DNA of 64,000 bases from Tritonibacter horizontis. GTDB lineage: Bacteria; Pseudomonadota; Alphaproteobacteria; Rhodobacterales; Rhodobacteraceae. Location of the stretch: contig NZ_LPUY01000075.1 of assembly GCF_001518015.1 (NCBI RefSeq), positions 91,939 through 155,938 of the forward strand, given 5' to 3'. The position numbers were made by a program, and so were the translations under genes. This document shows, in pieces, positions 1-9,057 of the stretch (within the stretch, counting starts at the first letter, position 1; each line of letters begins with the position of its first letter). The notes under the pieces are model-generated. The model was not told the DNA's origin. It searched no databases and was given only the letters and a program-made list of their open reading frames with translations.

Positions 1-360
1 GGCGGGCAGGTGCTCGGCGCGGTGGTGCGCGCGGCTGAGGCCGGGCAGCTTGCGGGCGTTACCCACCGCGAACAGCTCTTTGCGCGCAACGAGGATGGCA
101 GTCTGGACCAGATCCACCTGAGCCCCCTGGGCGCCTATGTTATTGCGATGGCGCATTATGCCGTCCTCTACCACCGTTCGCCCGAAGGGCTGCCGCATCA
201 GGTGACACTGTCCGATGGCACGCCTTTCGCCGCATTTAACTCCGCCGAAGCCGCCGCAGAGACACAGGCCTTGATCTGGCAGGTGGTGACCCGCATCCCC
301 CATACCGGCCTGTCGCCCGCCGCCCCCGCCGGGGCACAGCCGACCAAGGTGGCGTCATGA
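1..360 (+). CDS. SGNH-like hydrolase family protein, C-terminal part only
   Basis: The reading frame is open from the first base, so this is the 3' end of a gene whose start lies outside the window. The visible 119 residues contain DQIHLSPLGAYVIA and then YHRSPEGLPHQV. This closely parallels DDIHPNDIGFYFISLVQYA and ENLPHVL in the next protein, so the two look like tandem paralogues. The D-x-I-H block is where SGNH/GDSL-type esterases carry their C-terminal Asp/His pair; this family assignment is inferred from that resemblance. The gene ends in an ATGA overlap with the next start, so the two are translationally coupled. Its place at the edge of an exopolysaccharide cluster suggests a role in polysaccharide modification. 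Confidence 0.7.
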   Translation, partial: GGQVLGAVVRAAEAGQLAGVTHREQLFARNEDGSLDQIHLSPLGAYVIAMAHYAVLYHRSPEGLPHQVTLSDGTPFAAFNSAEAAAETQALIWQVVTRIPHTGLSPAAPAGAQPTKVAS

Positions 361-2900
361 GCGTCTCCGAGATCCTGAGCGCGATTGTCATGGTGGGCCA
401 TTCACTGATCGGGCCGGAAAACCCGCGTATGTTGGCGCAACTGCTGGCGGCGGGTCTGGATCAATCGCCCACCGTCGAGGCCCAGATCATCAATGGCGCG
501 CCCTTGAGCTACAACTGGGCCCACGCGGACAAGGCGCAGGGCATCAATGCCCGCAACCGCCTGGCGCAGGGCCCGGTGGATGCGGTTGTCGTGACCGAAG
601 CAATGCCGCTGACCAATCATCTGCGCTGGAGCGACACCGAAGGCGCGGTTGCGGATTTCTACGAGCTGGCAGCCCAGACCAACCCGAATGTGACCCTGTT
701 CGTTCAGGAAGGCTGGCACAGCCTCCTCAGCGGCACCGGCGTAGACATCCCCTTTGATGAAGGCGGGCGTGTTCCCTGGCGCCAGCGCCTTGACGACGAT
801 CTGCCCCGTTGGCAGCGGGTTGTGGACACGGTCGGCGAACGCACTGGCGGGGATATCCGGCTGTTGCCCGTCGGGCAGGCTCTTGCCCGGCTCTCTGACG
901 CGATCGAGGCGGGCACCGTACCTGGTCTTGCGCGGATCGAGGACCTGTTTTCAGACGATATTCATCCAAATGACATCGGGTTCTATTTCATCAGCCTGGT
1001 GCAATATGCGGCGCTGACCGGCACCTCGCCCGAAAACCTTCCGCATGTTCTGAGCACGGAATGGGGCACGCCCTATGCCGCGCCGTCCGAGGCGCTCGCC
1101 CTGCGTTTGCAGGACATCGCGGTCAAGGCTGCAAATGGGTCGGACCAGCGCTCCGCCCTGCCCCCGGACCCGATTGCCCTGCCCGAAGACCCGCCCAGCG
1201 TGGATTTCAACACCGCCCCCCCAGTGCCGGCGGCCCCAATCAGGGCGGCGTCACTGGATGTGCGAAAACAGCCCATCGTCATGAATTTGGCCCCGGTCCG
1301 CGACTGGAGCCCTCAGGCGCCGTTTCTGGATCACTTCAAGACAGCGCGCGGCTGGATCGGCCATCTCCCGGGGCAGTGGGGCGGTGTCACCGAAGCAGAC
1401 CTGCGCCAGGCGGGATATCTTGATGCTGACGGCTGGCCCCTTGGCGTGCCACCCGAACTGGGCTCTGTGGGGACGGTTCTACTGACCGATCTGCCCGACG
1501 CGGCGGTCAGCCTGACCGGGCGCTATGTGCTGCTGTTTGATGGCGATGGGATCGTCGAAGTCGCAGGCCGGGCACGCAATGTGCGCTACGGCGACGGCGA
1601 GGTGTCCTTCGACTTCAGCCCGGGGAAGGGCGCCGTAGAGGTGCGCATCCAGCGCAGCGACAGAGAGGGCAGCGGGGACTATGTCCGGAATATCGCGGTG
1701 GTCCGCGAAGCAGATCTGCAGGCCTATCAGCAGGGCGCGATTTTCAATCCCGACTGGCTGGATCTGATCGAGGGGTTTTCCGCCCTGCGGTTCATGGACT
1801 GGATGGACACCAACAACGCAACGCAAGTGGGATGGGAAGACCGCCCCCGACCCAGCGATCACACCTGGACCCAGTCCGGGGTGCCCGCCGAGATCCTGAT
1901 CGCGCTGGCGAACCGGATCGGCGCGGATCCCTGGTTCTCGCTGCCGCATATGGCGGATGATACCTATGTGCGCAAACTGGCCGAACTGGTCAGCGCGGGC
2001 CTCGACCCCGACCTCAAAGCCTATGTGGAATACTCCAATGAGGTCTGGAACTGGCAGTTTCAGCAAGCCCATTGGGCAGACGCGCAAGCCCGCGCAAGAT
2101 GGGGCGGCGATGGTCACTGGTTGCAATATTATGCCGGGCGGGCAACCGAGGTCGCCGACATCTGGACCGACGTGTTTACCAGGGATCTGGCCGGCGGGGA
2201 CCTCGCCCAGCGGCTGGTCCGGGTGCTGTCGTCGCAGACCGGTTGGCTCGGCCTGGAGGAGCAGATCCTCACCGCGCCGCTCTGGACCGCGGAGGAGGCC
2301 ACGCGGCAGGCGCCCTATCGCAGTTTCGATGCCTATGCTGTCACGGGCTATTTCGGCGCGGCGCTCGGGACACCCGAACGCGCTCCGATGGTGCGGGCCT
2401 GGATCGCCGACAGCGAGGAGCGCGCCCGCACCGCCGCCACGTCCAAGGGCCTGCGCGGGCGGGCGGCACAGGACTATGTTGCGGCGCACAGGTATGACAT
2501 CGCAGTCGCCCAGGCAGCTGCCGAATTGCGCGACGGGCTGAACGGGGGCGATCCCGAAGGCACGCTGGGCGATCTTGTGACGCGGGTTCTGCCCTATCAC
2601 GCGGATGTCGCGTCCCGGCACGACCTGGACCTGATCATGTATGAAGGCGGCACCCATGTGGTCGGACAGGGCCCCTTGGTCGAAGACGAGGCGCTGACAG
2701 CGTTTTTCACCCACCTGAACTACACGCAGGAGATGGCAGAGCTGTATCAGCTGCTTCTCAACGCCTGGCCGGATCTGGGCGGCACTTTGTTTGGTGTTTA
2801 CTCTGATGTTGCGACACCGGGCCGTTGGGGCAGCTGGGGGCACAAGCGTTTCCTGCGGGACGAAACCCCGCGCTGGGATGTTCTGGAAGCCGCCAGATGA
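357..2900 (+). CDS. SGNH-like domain fused to a glycosidase-like region (EPS-associated, 847 aa)
   Basis: Residues 1-260 resemble an SGNH hydrolase: an early VGHS block (Ser16) and DDIHPND (Asp200, Asp201, His203). A Pro/Ala-rich linker lies near residues 265-310. The rest begins with a beta-rich stretch, then a region with YSNEVWNW (Asn561-Glu562) and MYEGG (Glu763). Asn-Glu followed by a later Glu is the acid/base and nucleophile pattern of clan GH-A glycosidases. I infer a bifunctional esterase/glycoside hydrolase-like enzyme acting on the exopolysaccharide. No signal peptide is obvious at this start, which is unusual for an extracellular polysaccharide enzyme. It overlaps both neighbours by ATGA, so three genes form one operon. 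The substrate cannot be told from sequence. Confidence 0.65.
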   Translation: MSVSEILSAIVMVGHSLIGPENPRMLAQLLAAGLDQSPTVEAQIINGAPLSYNWAHADKAQGINARNRLAQGPVDAVVVTEAMPLTNHLRWSDTEGAVADFYELAAQTNPNVTLFVQEGWHSLLSGTGVDIPFDEGGRVPWRQRLDDDLPRWQRVVDTVGERTGGDIRLLPVGQALARLSDAIEAGTVPGLARIEDLFSDDIHPNDIGFYFISLVQYAALTGTSPENLPHVLSTEWGTPYAAPSEALALRLQDIAVKAANGSDQRSALPPDPIALPEDPPSVDFNTAPPVPAAPIRAASLDVRKQPIVMNLAPVRDWSPQAPFLDHFKTARGWIGHLPGQWGGVTEADLRQAGYLDADGWPLGVPPELGSVGTVLLTDLPDAAVSLTGRYVLLFDGDGIVEVAGRARNVRYGDGEVSFDFSPGKGAVEVRIQRSDREGSGDYVRNIAVVREADLQAYQQGAIFNPDWLDLIEGFSALRFMDWMDTNNATQVGWEDRPRPSDHTWTQSGVPAEILIALANRIGADPWFSLPHMADDTYVRKLAELVSAGLDPDLKAYVEYSNEVWNWQFQQAHWADAQARARWGGDGHWLQYYAGRATEVADIWTDVFTRDLAGGDLAQRLVRVLSSQTGWLGLEEQILTAPLWTAEEATRQAPYRSFDAYAVTGYFGAALGTPERAPMVRAWIADSEERARTAATSKGLRGRAAQDYVAAHRYDIAVAQAAAELRDGLNGGDPEGTLGDLVTRVLPYHADVASRHDLDLIMYEGGTHVVGQGPLVEDEALTAFFTHLNYTQEMAELYQLLLNAWPDLGGTLFGVYSDVATPGRWGSWGHKRFLRDETPRWDVLEAAR

Positions 2901-3748
2901 CGCATCAGATTTCCGTCTTGATCCCGGCTCACAACGAAGCGGACTACATAACCGCCTGTCTGCGCGCCCTCTTTGCCTCCGCCAAACACATACCGCCAGA
3001 AATCCCGGTCGAAGTGCTGGTGGCCGCCAATGGCTGCCGCGATGACACCGCAGCACGGGCGCGGGCGCTTTTGCCGCCAGAGGGCTGGCACCTGAGGGTT
3101 CTGGAACAAGACCACGGCAGCAAGACCGGCGCCCTGAACCTCGCTGAAGCGGCGGCACGCGGCTCCATACTGGTCTATCTCGACGCCGATGTTCTGATCG
3201 AGCCCGCCCTTTTGTCACAAATCGCGGTGGCGCTGGCGACAGATGATGCGCGCTATGTCAGCGGCACCCCGACGGTGACCCCCGCCCGCAGCGCTTTCAC
3301 CCGGGCCTATGCCGCGTTCTGGACGCAGTTGCCGTTTGTTCGCAACGGCGTGCCGGGTTTTGGCCTGTTTGCAATGACGCGCGCGGGGCGCGCACGATGG
3401 GCAGACTGGCCGGACATCATTTCGGATGACACATTTGCCCGCTTGCAGTTCGCTCCGACAGAACGTCTGCGGCTGCCGGGGCGCTATCAGTGGCCGATGG
3501 TCGAGGGGCTGCGCAATCTCGTCCGGGTGAGGCGGCGTCAGGATCGGGGGGTCCAGCAGATCGCAACGCTCTACCCTGGCCTGTTTCGCAATGATGACAA
3601 GATCCGGGTGACGGCCTTGGGTCTTGCGGCCCTCGCGCGTCGCAGTCCGCTTGGGTTCCTGGCCTATGGCGTGGTCGCACTTTGCGTCCGCAGCCCGTTT
3701 TTTGCCAGCCGCGAAGACCGGCGCAAAGACTGGGTCAGAGGGCGCTAG
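2897..3748 (+). CDS. glycosyltransferase family 2
   Basis: The 283-residue GT-A fold protein starts ISVLIPAHNEADYI, the usual nucleotide-binding opening, and has the metal-binding DAD at residues 96-98 (VYLDADVLIEP). It would transfer an activated sugar onto a growing polysaccharide or lipid-linked oligosaccharide at the cytoplasmic side. I see no long C-terminal membrane segments, so it is not a processive synthase of the cellulose type. The start is the ATG in the ATGA overlap with the preceding gene. The gene converges on the next glycosyltransferase and the two 3' ends overlap by 14 bp. Donor and acceptor sugars are unknown. Confidence 0.85.
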   Translation: MTHQISVLIPAHNEADYITACLRALFASAKHIPPEIPVEVLVAANGCRDDTAARARALLPPEGWHLRVLEQDHGSKTGALNLAEAAARGSILVYLDADVLIEPALLSQIAVALATDDARYVSGTPTVTPARSAFTRAYAAFWTQLPFVRNGVPGFGLFAMTRAGRARWADWPDIISDDTFARLQFAPTERLRLPGRYQWPMVEGLRNLVRVRRRQDRGVQQIATLYPGLFRNDDKIRVTALGLAALARRSPLGFLAYGVVALCVRSPFFASREDRRKDWVRGR

Positions 3749-4988
3749 GCTCCTCGGGCTCTTGCCTGCGGGGGGCGATTGCCGCTGCGAAATGCGACCG
3801 CAGTTTTTCGGCTTCTATATCGATATCGTGGCGCTCCAGCACCCGTTCCCTTGCCTGTTTTCCCATAGTCGTGAGCCGGTCCTGCGGCACAGCGGCCAGG
3901 CGCAACAACGCATTGGTCAGCGCCTCGACATCCCCCGCAGGCACCAGCCAGCCGGTGTCTTCGGGCAGCACCAATTCAGGCGTTCCCGCAACATAGGTGG
4001 CCAGAACCGGGCGCCCCGCCGCCATCGCCTCCATCACCACCATCGGCAACCCCTCGGCAAAAGACGGCATCACCAGCGCATGTGACCGCGCCAGGGCCGC
4101 GCGCACGTCTGCCTCGGCCAGCCACCCGGTCAGCGTCACCTGTGCAGACAGGCCGTTGGCCGCAATCGCCGCTTCCAGCGCCCCGCGCATCTCGCCATCG
4201 CCGACCAGTGTAAGGTGAATGCCGGGCACATCGCGTATGGCATCTGCCAGCGCCTCGATCAGCAGCATCTGGCCTTTCTGCTCCACAAAGCGGCCAATCG
4301 CGACCAGTTTCAGCCCGCCGGTCGGCAGCGCCCCAGGCTCCGGGAACTGGTCAGGCTCGATCCCGCAGTGAACCACCTTGATCCGCGACCAGGCCTGAAA
4401 CGGTGCCCAGCGACACAGCTGGCTCCGCCCGAAGCTTGAGACTGCGACCGCAAAACGCGCCCGCGTCAGCTTCAGCCCGAGGGCCAGCCGATGCGGCGCG
4501 TCGAATTCCTCTGGTCCATGGGTTGTGAAACTATAGCCCGGGCCACCCAGCGCGTCACACAACATGGCAACGGCCGCGGCGTTGGTGCCAAAATGCGCGT
4601 GCAGATGCGCGACCCGTTCGCGCCGCGAAACACCCAGCACATAGGCCGCTTCCAGAAGATAGATCGCCGGACGGATGATCCCGCCCCCCGCCAGCGCAAG
4701 CTGCAGCACCAGCCAGAGCGCGCAACACATGCGATGCGGCGCGCGGAGCGCCGTTGCCACAAGCGCCCACAGAAGACGCGCCGCCCCCGCCTGCAGAACA
4801 TAGTGGCACCGCCCCGCCTCTTGCACATCGCCCGGATCAACCAACGCCTGCGCCGAGGCGCGCATTGGCAACCGCAGCACCTCAACACCCTGCCGTTCCA
4901 GCGCGCGGATCTCCCGGCGAATGAAACTTTGTGAGGGCTGCGGGTAGGTGTTCAAGACATAGGCAATTTTCAAGCGTCGTGATCCCAT
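3735..4988 (-). CDS. glycosyltransferase family 4 (WcaL-like)
   Basis: This 417-residue GT-B protein opens with IAYVLNTYPQPSQSFIRREI, typical of the WcaL/colanic-acid-type retaining transferases. The C-terminal half has the donor-site segment AIGRFVEQKGQ and the E-x7-E signature in FAEGLPMVVMEAMAAG. It probably adds one sugar of the exopolysaccharide repeat unit using a nucleotide sugar. No strong Shine-Dalgarno precedes the ATG, but there is no better internal Met near the N-terminus. It is divergent from the flippase gene, with about 190 bp between them, and convergent with the GT2 gene. Confidence 0.88.
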   Translation of the reverse strand: MGSRRLKIAYVLNTYPQPSQSFIRREIRALERQGVEVLRLPMRASAQALVDPGDVQEAGRCHYVLQAGAARLLWALVATALRAPHRMCCALWLVLQLALAGGGIIRPAIYLLEAAYVLGVSRRERVAHLHAHFGTNAAAVAMLCDALGGPGYSFTTHGPEEFDAPHRLALGLKLTRARFAVAVSSFGRSQLCRWAPFQAWSRIKVVHCGIEPDQFPEPGALPTGGLKLVAIGRFVEQKGQMLLIEALADAIRDVPGIHLTLVGDGEMRGALEAAIAANGLSAQVTLTGWLAEADVRAALARSHALVMPSFAEGLPMVVMEAMAAGRPVLATYVAGTPELVLPEDTGWLVPAGDVEALTNALLRLAAVPQDRLTTMGKQARERVLERHDIDIEAEKLRSHFAAAIAPRRQEPEEPSAL

Positions 4989-5182
4989 TGCAGAGCTTCG
5001 CCTGAACCCTAGCCTCAGATCAGCGCTTTGCCCAGCGTCCAGCCCGGTGTTCCTCCCGGGTTTGCGGCAAAAATAGATGCCGTACCAGAGATATAGCCTC
5101 CGCCGACCACGGCTGACAATTGACCTCGGGGGCGGTCGGACCTAGCCTGCGGCTGATTTGAACTCACCCGTTTTGGACAGAC

Positions 5183-6535
5183 ATGAAACTTGCCCTGCAC
5201 GGCCATAGCCTGATGGCCCGCGTCGTTCGATCAACCTCCTGGATTGTTCTCGGGTTCGGCGCAGCACAGATGCTGCGGCTCGCCTCCAACCTCTTGCTGA
5301 CGCGGATCCTGTTTCCAGAAGCCTTTGGGCTGATGGCGCTGGTGACGGTGATCACCATCGGGCTTTCGTTGTTTTCCGATATGGGGGTGTCCAATGCGAT
5401 CGCCCAGAACCCGCGGGGCGACGACCCGGATTTCCTCGATACCGCCTGGACCGTTCAGATCCTGCGTGGTGGCTTGCTCTGGGTCCTGACAGGCGCCTTG
5501 GCGATCCCGGCGGCGCTCTTTTATGCCGCGCCAGAGCTTGCCTATTGCCTGCCGATTGCCGGCGCCGGTCTGGCGCTGCAGGGGTTCACCCCGACAAAGG
5601 TCGAGACGGCCTATCGCCACCTGCTCGTCGGGCGGGTTACGGCGCTTACCCTGATTTCGCAGATCCTCGGCATCGCCTTTATGGTCGGGCTGGCGCTCTG
5701 GACGCAATCGGTGATCGCCCTTGCAATCGGCAGCGCCTTTCAGGAGGCGGTGCGGCTCTTGCTGTCCTATTGGATGCTGCCGGGCCGCCGCAACCGGTTC
5801 CGTTGGGAACCTTCCGCGACAAAAGACCTGATCGGTCTGGGCAAATGGATCTTTCTGTCTACGGCGTGTTTTTTTCTGACCACGCAGGGCGACCGCGCGA
5901 TCCTGGGCAAATATATCTCGTTGGAGGCCATGGGCGTTTACAACATCGCCTTCTTTCTCGCGAGCTTCCCGGTTCAGCTTGGTCAGGCCGTCAACCAACG
6001 GCTGATGATCCCCGTCTACCGTGACAAGCCCGCGATCGACAATCCCGCCAACCGGTTGCGACAACGCCAGCTGCGTTTTGCTCTGACCGCAGGCATTCTG
6101 TCGATGCTGTGGCTCATGGCATGGGTCGGTCCCTGGCTGGCTGATGTCATGTATGATGACAGATACAAGGCGGCCGGGCCGATCATCGTGCTTCTGGCGG
6201 CCAGCCTCGCGCCCTCGATCATCGTACTGACCTATGACCGCGCTTCCCTCGCGGCGGGCGACAGCAGAGGTTTCTTTTTCTACACCGCCACCCGGGCGAG
6301 CCTGCAGACCGCGCTGTTCCTATGGGGCATGTCGCAATATGGCCTGGTGGGCGGCATCGCCGCGATGGGCGTTTCGGTCATTCTTGCCTATCCGACATTG
6401 ATGCGCCAGACGCGCCCCTATCACGCCCAGGACCCGCTCCATGATGTGATCTACAGCGCCGCGAGCGTTCTGATTTGCGGCGGGGCGGTGATCTATCACT
6501 CTGCCGAGATCACAACCGCCCTCACCCATTTCTGA
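5183..6535 (+). CDS. Wzx-type oligosaccharide flippase (MOP superfamily)
   Basis: This 450-residue, strongly hydrophobic protein has about 12 predicted membrane segments. It opens with SWIVLGFGAAQMLRLASNLLLTRILFP in substance, the usual beginning of polysaccharide flippases (residues 19-45). Such proteins move lipid-linked repeat units across the inner membrane for Wzy-dependent assembly. Its neighbours (glycosyltransferases, Wzz-like protein, priming transferase) fit this. It is transcribed alone between a divergent glycosyltransferase and a convergent Wzz-like gene; only about 60 bp separate it from the latter. The Wzy polymerase expected beside it is not in the window. Met11 is an alternative start. 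Confidence 0.87.
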   Translation: MKLALHGHSLMARVVRSTSWIVLGFGAAQMLRLASNLLLTRILFPEAFGLMALVTVITIGLSLFSDMGVSNAIAQNPRGDDPDFLDTAWTVQILRGGLLWVLTGALAIPAALFYAAPELAYCLPIAGAGLALQGFTPTKVETAYRHLLVGRVTALTLISQILGIAFMVGLALWTQSVIALAIGSAFQEAVRLLLSYWMLPGRRNRFRWEPSATKDLIGLGKWIFLSTACFFLTTQGDRAILGKYISLEAMGVYNIAFFLASFPVQLGQAVNQRLMIPVYRDKPAIDNPANRLRQRQLRFALTAGILSMLWLMAWVGPWLADVMYDDRYKAAGPIIVLLAASLAPSIIVLTYDRASLAAGDSRGFFFYTATRASLQTALFLWGMSQYGLVGGIAAMGVSVILAYPTLMRQTRPYHAQDPLHDVIYSAASVLICGGAVIYHSAEITTALTHF

Positions 6536-6593
6536 CCCATGTCGCCCGGACCGACGCCCGGATCGCAAATGCCGGGGCCAGAAGCAGCCTAGC

Positions 6594-7868
6594 CTAGGCC
6601 CTGGCAGAGCCGGTCCCGGCAGCTTTGTCCCGCCGCAACATCCGGCGCAGCAGGCCCGGTCTGCGGGTGTCCAGAACCGGGATTGTCACAACCGGAATAA
6701 GCCCGGTTTCCCGGTTCATCTGCGCGCTGGAGCGCAGCGCGGGCGTTTTCAGATCCAACAGGAAGGCCGCAATAATCGCCAGAGCCACGCTGATCATCCC
6801 CCCCTTGATCGCCGTGGATTTGCGCCCGCTGCCAACGGCATAGTCCGGCAATGGCGCAGGTTCGATCACGGTGAGCCGTTCGCCCTGACGGGCCGTTTCC
6901 AGACGAAAACCGACTTCGGCATCGGCCCGGCGGGCGATGATCATCTGCAATTCAGTCTGCATCTGGTCCATTTTGCGCTCATAGCTCGACAATTGCCGAT
7001 CCACGTCGGGGGTCAGTTCCAACGATGCCTCAAGCGCGTCGCGACGGTCCTCCAGCAGCTGGCGTTGCGCGGCCAGAGCCTCTCGCTGCGCGTCATATTC
7101 TTCCCGCACCCGGCGGGCATATGCCTCGCGTTGCGTCGCCGCCGCCTCTTCTGCAAGCGAGCGCAGTTCAATCTCTTCACGCGCCAGCCCCAGCAGGCTT
7201 TCGTTGATGGCGGTGATTTCGGATCCACGCATCTGGATGGCACCGGGCAGGGTCACCGCGTTGTCATGCCGAAAATTGGCGATCTCTTCTTCAAGTGCCG
7301 CGATTTCCTTGGCCAGTGCGGCTTCCTTTTCGGTGAAGAACATCAATGTCTCACGCGCCTGGTCAATCCGGGTGGCAACACTCAGTTCGATTGTGCGCCG
7401 TGAGAATTCCCTGGCAACAGCCTGCGCCTCTTCGGGGCTCGGCATCCGAGCGGTGATGGTCAGAACGGACATTGACCCATCATCGGTGTAGCCTTCGCGG
7501 GCAGCGGCGGTGCCATCGATGGTAATGGAATTGCGCATGATCGGCACGATCTGAGACCCCAGAAGATCGGGCCGGTCCGCAAACAGACCCAGCTGTTCGA
7601 CAACCTCCAAAATCGTGCCACGCGCCATCAGCCGTTGCTGGATCAGCTGCATCCGCCGCGCAGAAGACCCGTCCACGGTGGATTTTGCCAGCTCGCCGGC
7701 GATTTTCGGCCGGCTGATCTGGATGACTTCAGAGCTGGAATAGGTCTGCGTCTGGTTGATCGCATACCAAAGCGATGCCAGACCGCCGAGGACGCTGATC
7801 GCGACAATGACCCAGAACCGACGCCGGATCATGTCCAGAAAATCTGCGAGCGAGTAAATCGAACCCAT
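6594..7868 (-). CDS. Wzz/GumC-type chain-length determinant protein
   Basis: The protein has an N-terminal membrane segment (about residues 12-36, RRFWVIVAISVLGG...), a long periplasmic region with coiled-coil-like Glu/Arg/Gln heptads (about 150-330), and a second membrane segment near the C-terminus (GGMISVALAIIAAFLLDL). This is the topology of Wzz/GumC co-polymerases that set polysaccharide chain length. There is no C-terminal kinase domain; the separate CpsD-like gene just upstream supplies that half. I chose the ATG opening MGSIYSLADFLDMIRRR. An ATG 17 codons earlier is possible, overlapping the upstream gene by 23 bp, but that stretch looks like non-coding basic residues and has no ribosome site. 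Confidence 0.85.
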   Translation of the reverse strand: MGSIYSLADFLDMIRRRFWVIVAISVLGGLASLWYAINQTQTYSSSEVIQISRPKIAGELAKSTVDGSSARRMQLIQQRLMARGTILEVVEQLGLFADRPDLLGSQIVPIMRNSITIDGTAAAREGYTDDGSMSVLTITARMPSPEEAQAVAREFSRRTIELSVATRIDQARETLMFFTEKEAALAKEIAALEEEIANFRHDNAVTLPGAIQMRGSEITAINESLLGLAREEIELRSLAEEAAATQREAYARRVREEYDAQREALAAQRQLLEDRRDALEASLELTPDVDRQLSSYERKMDQMQTELQMIIARRADAEVGFRLETARQGERLTVIEPAPLPDYAVGSGRKSTAIKGGMISVALAIIAAFLLDLKTPALRSSAQMNRETGLIPVVTIPVLDTRRPGLLRRMLRRDKAAGTGSARA

Positions 7869-7896
7869 TTGACCGTTTCCATTTCCTCTGCGGCGC

Positions 7897-8982
7897 TCAA
7901 TGCGCAGTTGCAAACCCATCGCCCGCTCGGGCCCGGTTCAAGACGACACCCAGCAGTTGGGTGTGACCGGCCAGCATGGCTTCGCAGGCCTTGAGGTGAC
8001 GCGCGGTGGTCTGGCTGCCGTCTGAAACCAGCAGCACGCCATCCACCTGCGGCAGAAAGGCTGCGAGATCATCCGTTTCCAGGACCGGCGGCAGATCGAA
8101 CAGGGCCACATCTGCGCGGGTGCGCTGTATCACATTGTCGATGCTGGCCGCGGACCGCATCTCGTGCAGGATTTCCGAGGCATTGTAGCATGGGGTATTG
8201 TTCAGCCCCAGCGCAAGCCCGTCCGAGGCCGCAACCAGATGATCTTCGACACGGACCTCGCCGCGCAGCAACCCATGCATGTCACCATTGTAGAGCGCTG
8301 CCCGTTCCAGACCCATCGCGCGGGCAATGCCGGGGTTGCGAAGGTTGAGATCCATCAGCACGGTCCGGTTGCCGGGCACCCGTGCCAGGCTGAGCGCAAG
8401 GTTGGCTGCGGTAAAGCTGGCGCCGCACCCCGACGTGGGGCTGCAAATCGCGACCCGTTTCCAGCCATGGTCCCGCAGGGTGCGCAGCAGTCGTGTGCGC
8501 AGCAGGTCAAACGAACGCGCTGTCGGTGACGACCGAAAGAAATCGACCAGCGGCAAGCGGGTGCGACGCGCGTTCAGATCAGCAAGTTCGACACGGCGCA
8601 TCACATGCCAGGGGTCCGGCAGCCGCGCGGGCAAGGCGGGCATCGGCTCGACGTCCCAGAATGTCGACGACTTGATTTGGCTGCTCTCAGAACCTGTTGC
8701 TGTCTCAAAGCCGGTGCCGCTGTCGTCCAGGCCGACCAGAGGGGGCTGTGATTTCAGCCGTTCAGGCCTGCGCGACGATGCCGAAGACCCCGCGCCTGCC
8801 TGCCCTGACGAAGGTTCCGTCGCGGTCGGGCGCGGCTGCACCGCGTCCTGTGCGGCGGGCAATTGCCCTTTCCGCCGCCGGAACTTTCTGAACCGTTCTT
8901 CAGCCATTCGTGCCTTACCACCTTCAACCAAATCTAGTGCCGCCCTGCCGCTATGGCTATCGTGATCAAGATAATCTTTCAC
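7897..8982 (-). CDS. CpsD/CapB-like P-loop protein of EPS export with a non-canonical Walker A
   Basis: This 361-residue protein belongs to the BY-kinase/ParA-MinD-like group paired with Wzz proteins. A basic, low-complexity N-terminus (about 1-120) precedes the domain. The P-loop reads SPTSGCGASFTAANLAL: Ala188 stands where the nucleotide-binding Lys is expected. The Walker A' region is VLMDLNLRNPG and the Walker B region is LFDLPPVLET. The C-terminus ends FATAH and lacks the Tyr cluster that BY-kinases autophosphorylate. It may therefore regulate assembly without kinase activity. The start is a GTG with an excellent GGAGG six bases upstream; an internal ATG 25 codons later is weaker. It is in operon with the Wzz-like gene. 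Confidence 0.78.
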   Translation of the reverse strand: MKDYLDHDSHSGRAALDLVEGGKARMAEERFRKFRRRKGQLPAAQDAVQPRPTATEPSSGQAGAGSSASSRRPERLKSQPPLVGLDDSGTGFETATGSESSQIKSSTFWDVEPMPALPARLPDPWHVMRRVELADLNARRTRLPLVDFFRSSPTARSFDLLRTRLLRTLRDHGWKRVAICSPTSGCGASFTAANLALSLARVPGNRTVLMDLNLRNPGIARAMGLERAALYNGDMHGLLRGEVRVEDHLVAASDGLALGLNNTPCYNASEILHEMRSAASIDNVIQRTRADVALFDLPPVLETDDLAAFLPQVDGVLLVSDGSQTTARHLKACEAMLAGHTQLLGVVLNRARAGDGFATAH

Positions 8983-9057
8983 CCAACACCTCCGGCATTT
9001 CGCCGCTTTTTCGTTGCACCCTGCGCCACTGCCGCAACCCGGTCGCGCTCTGGCTCG

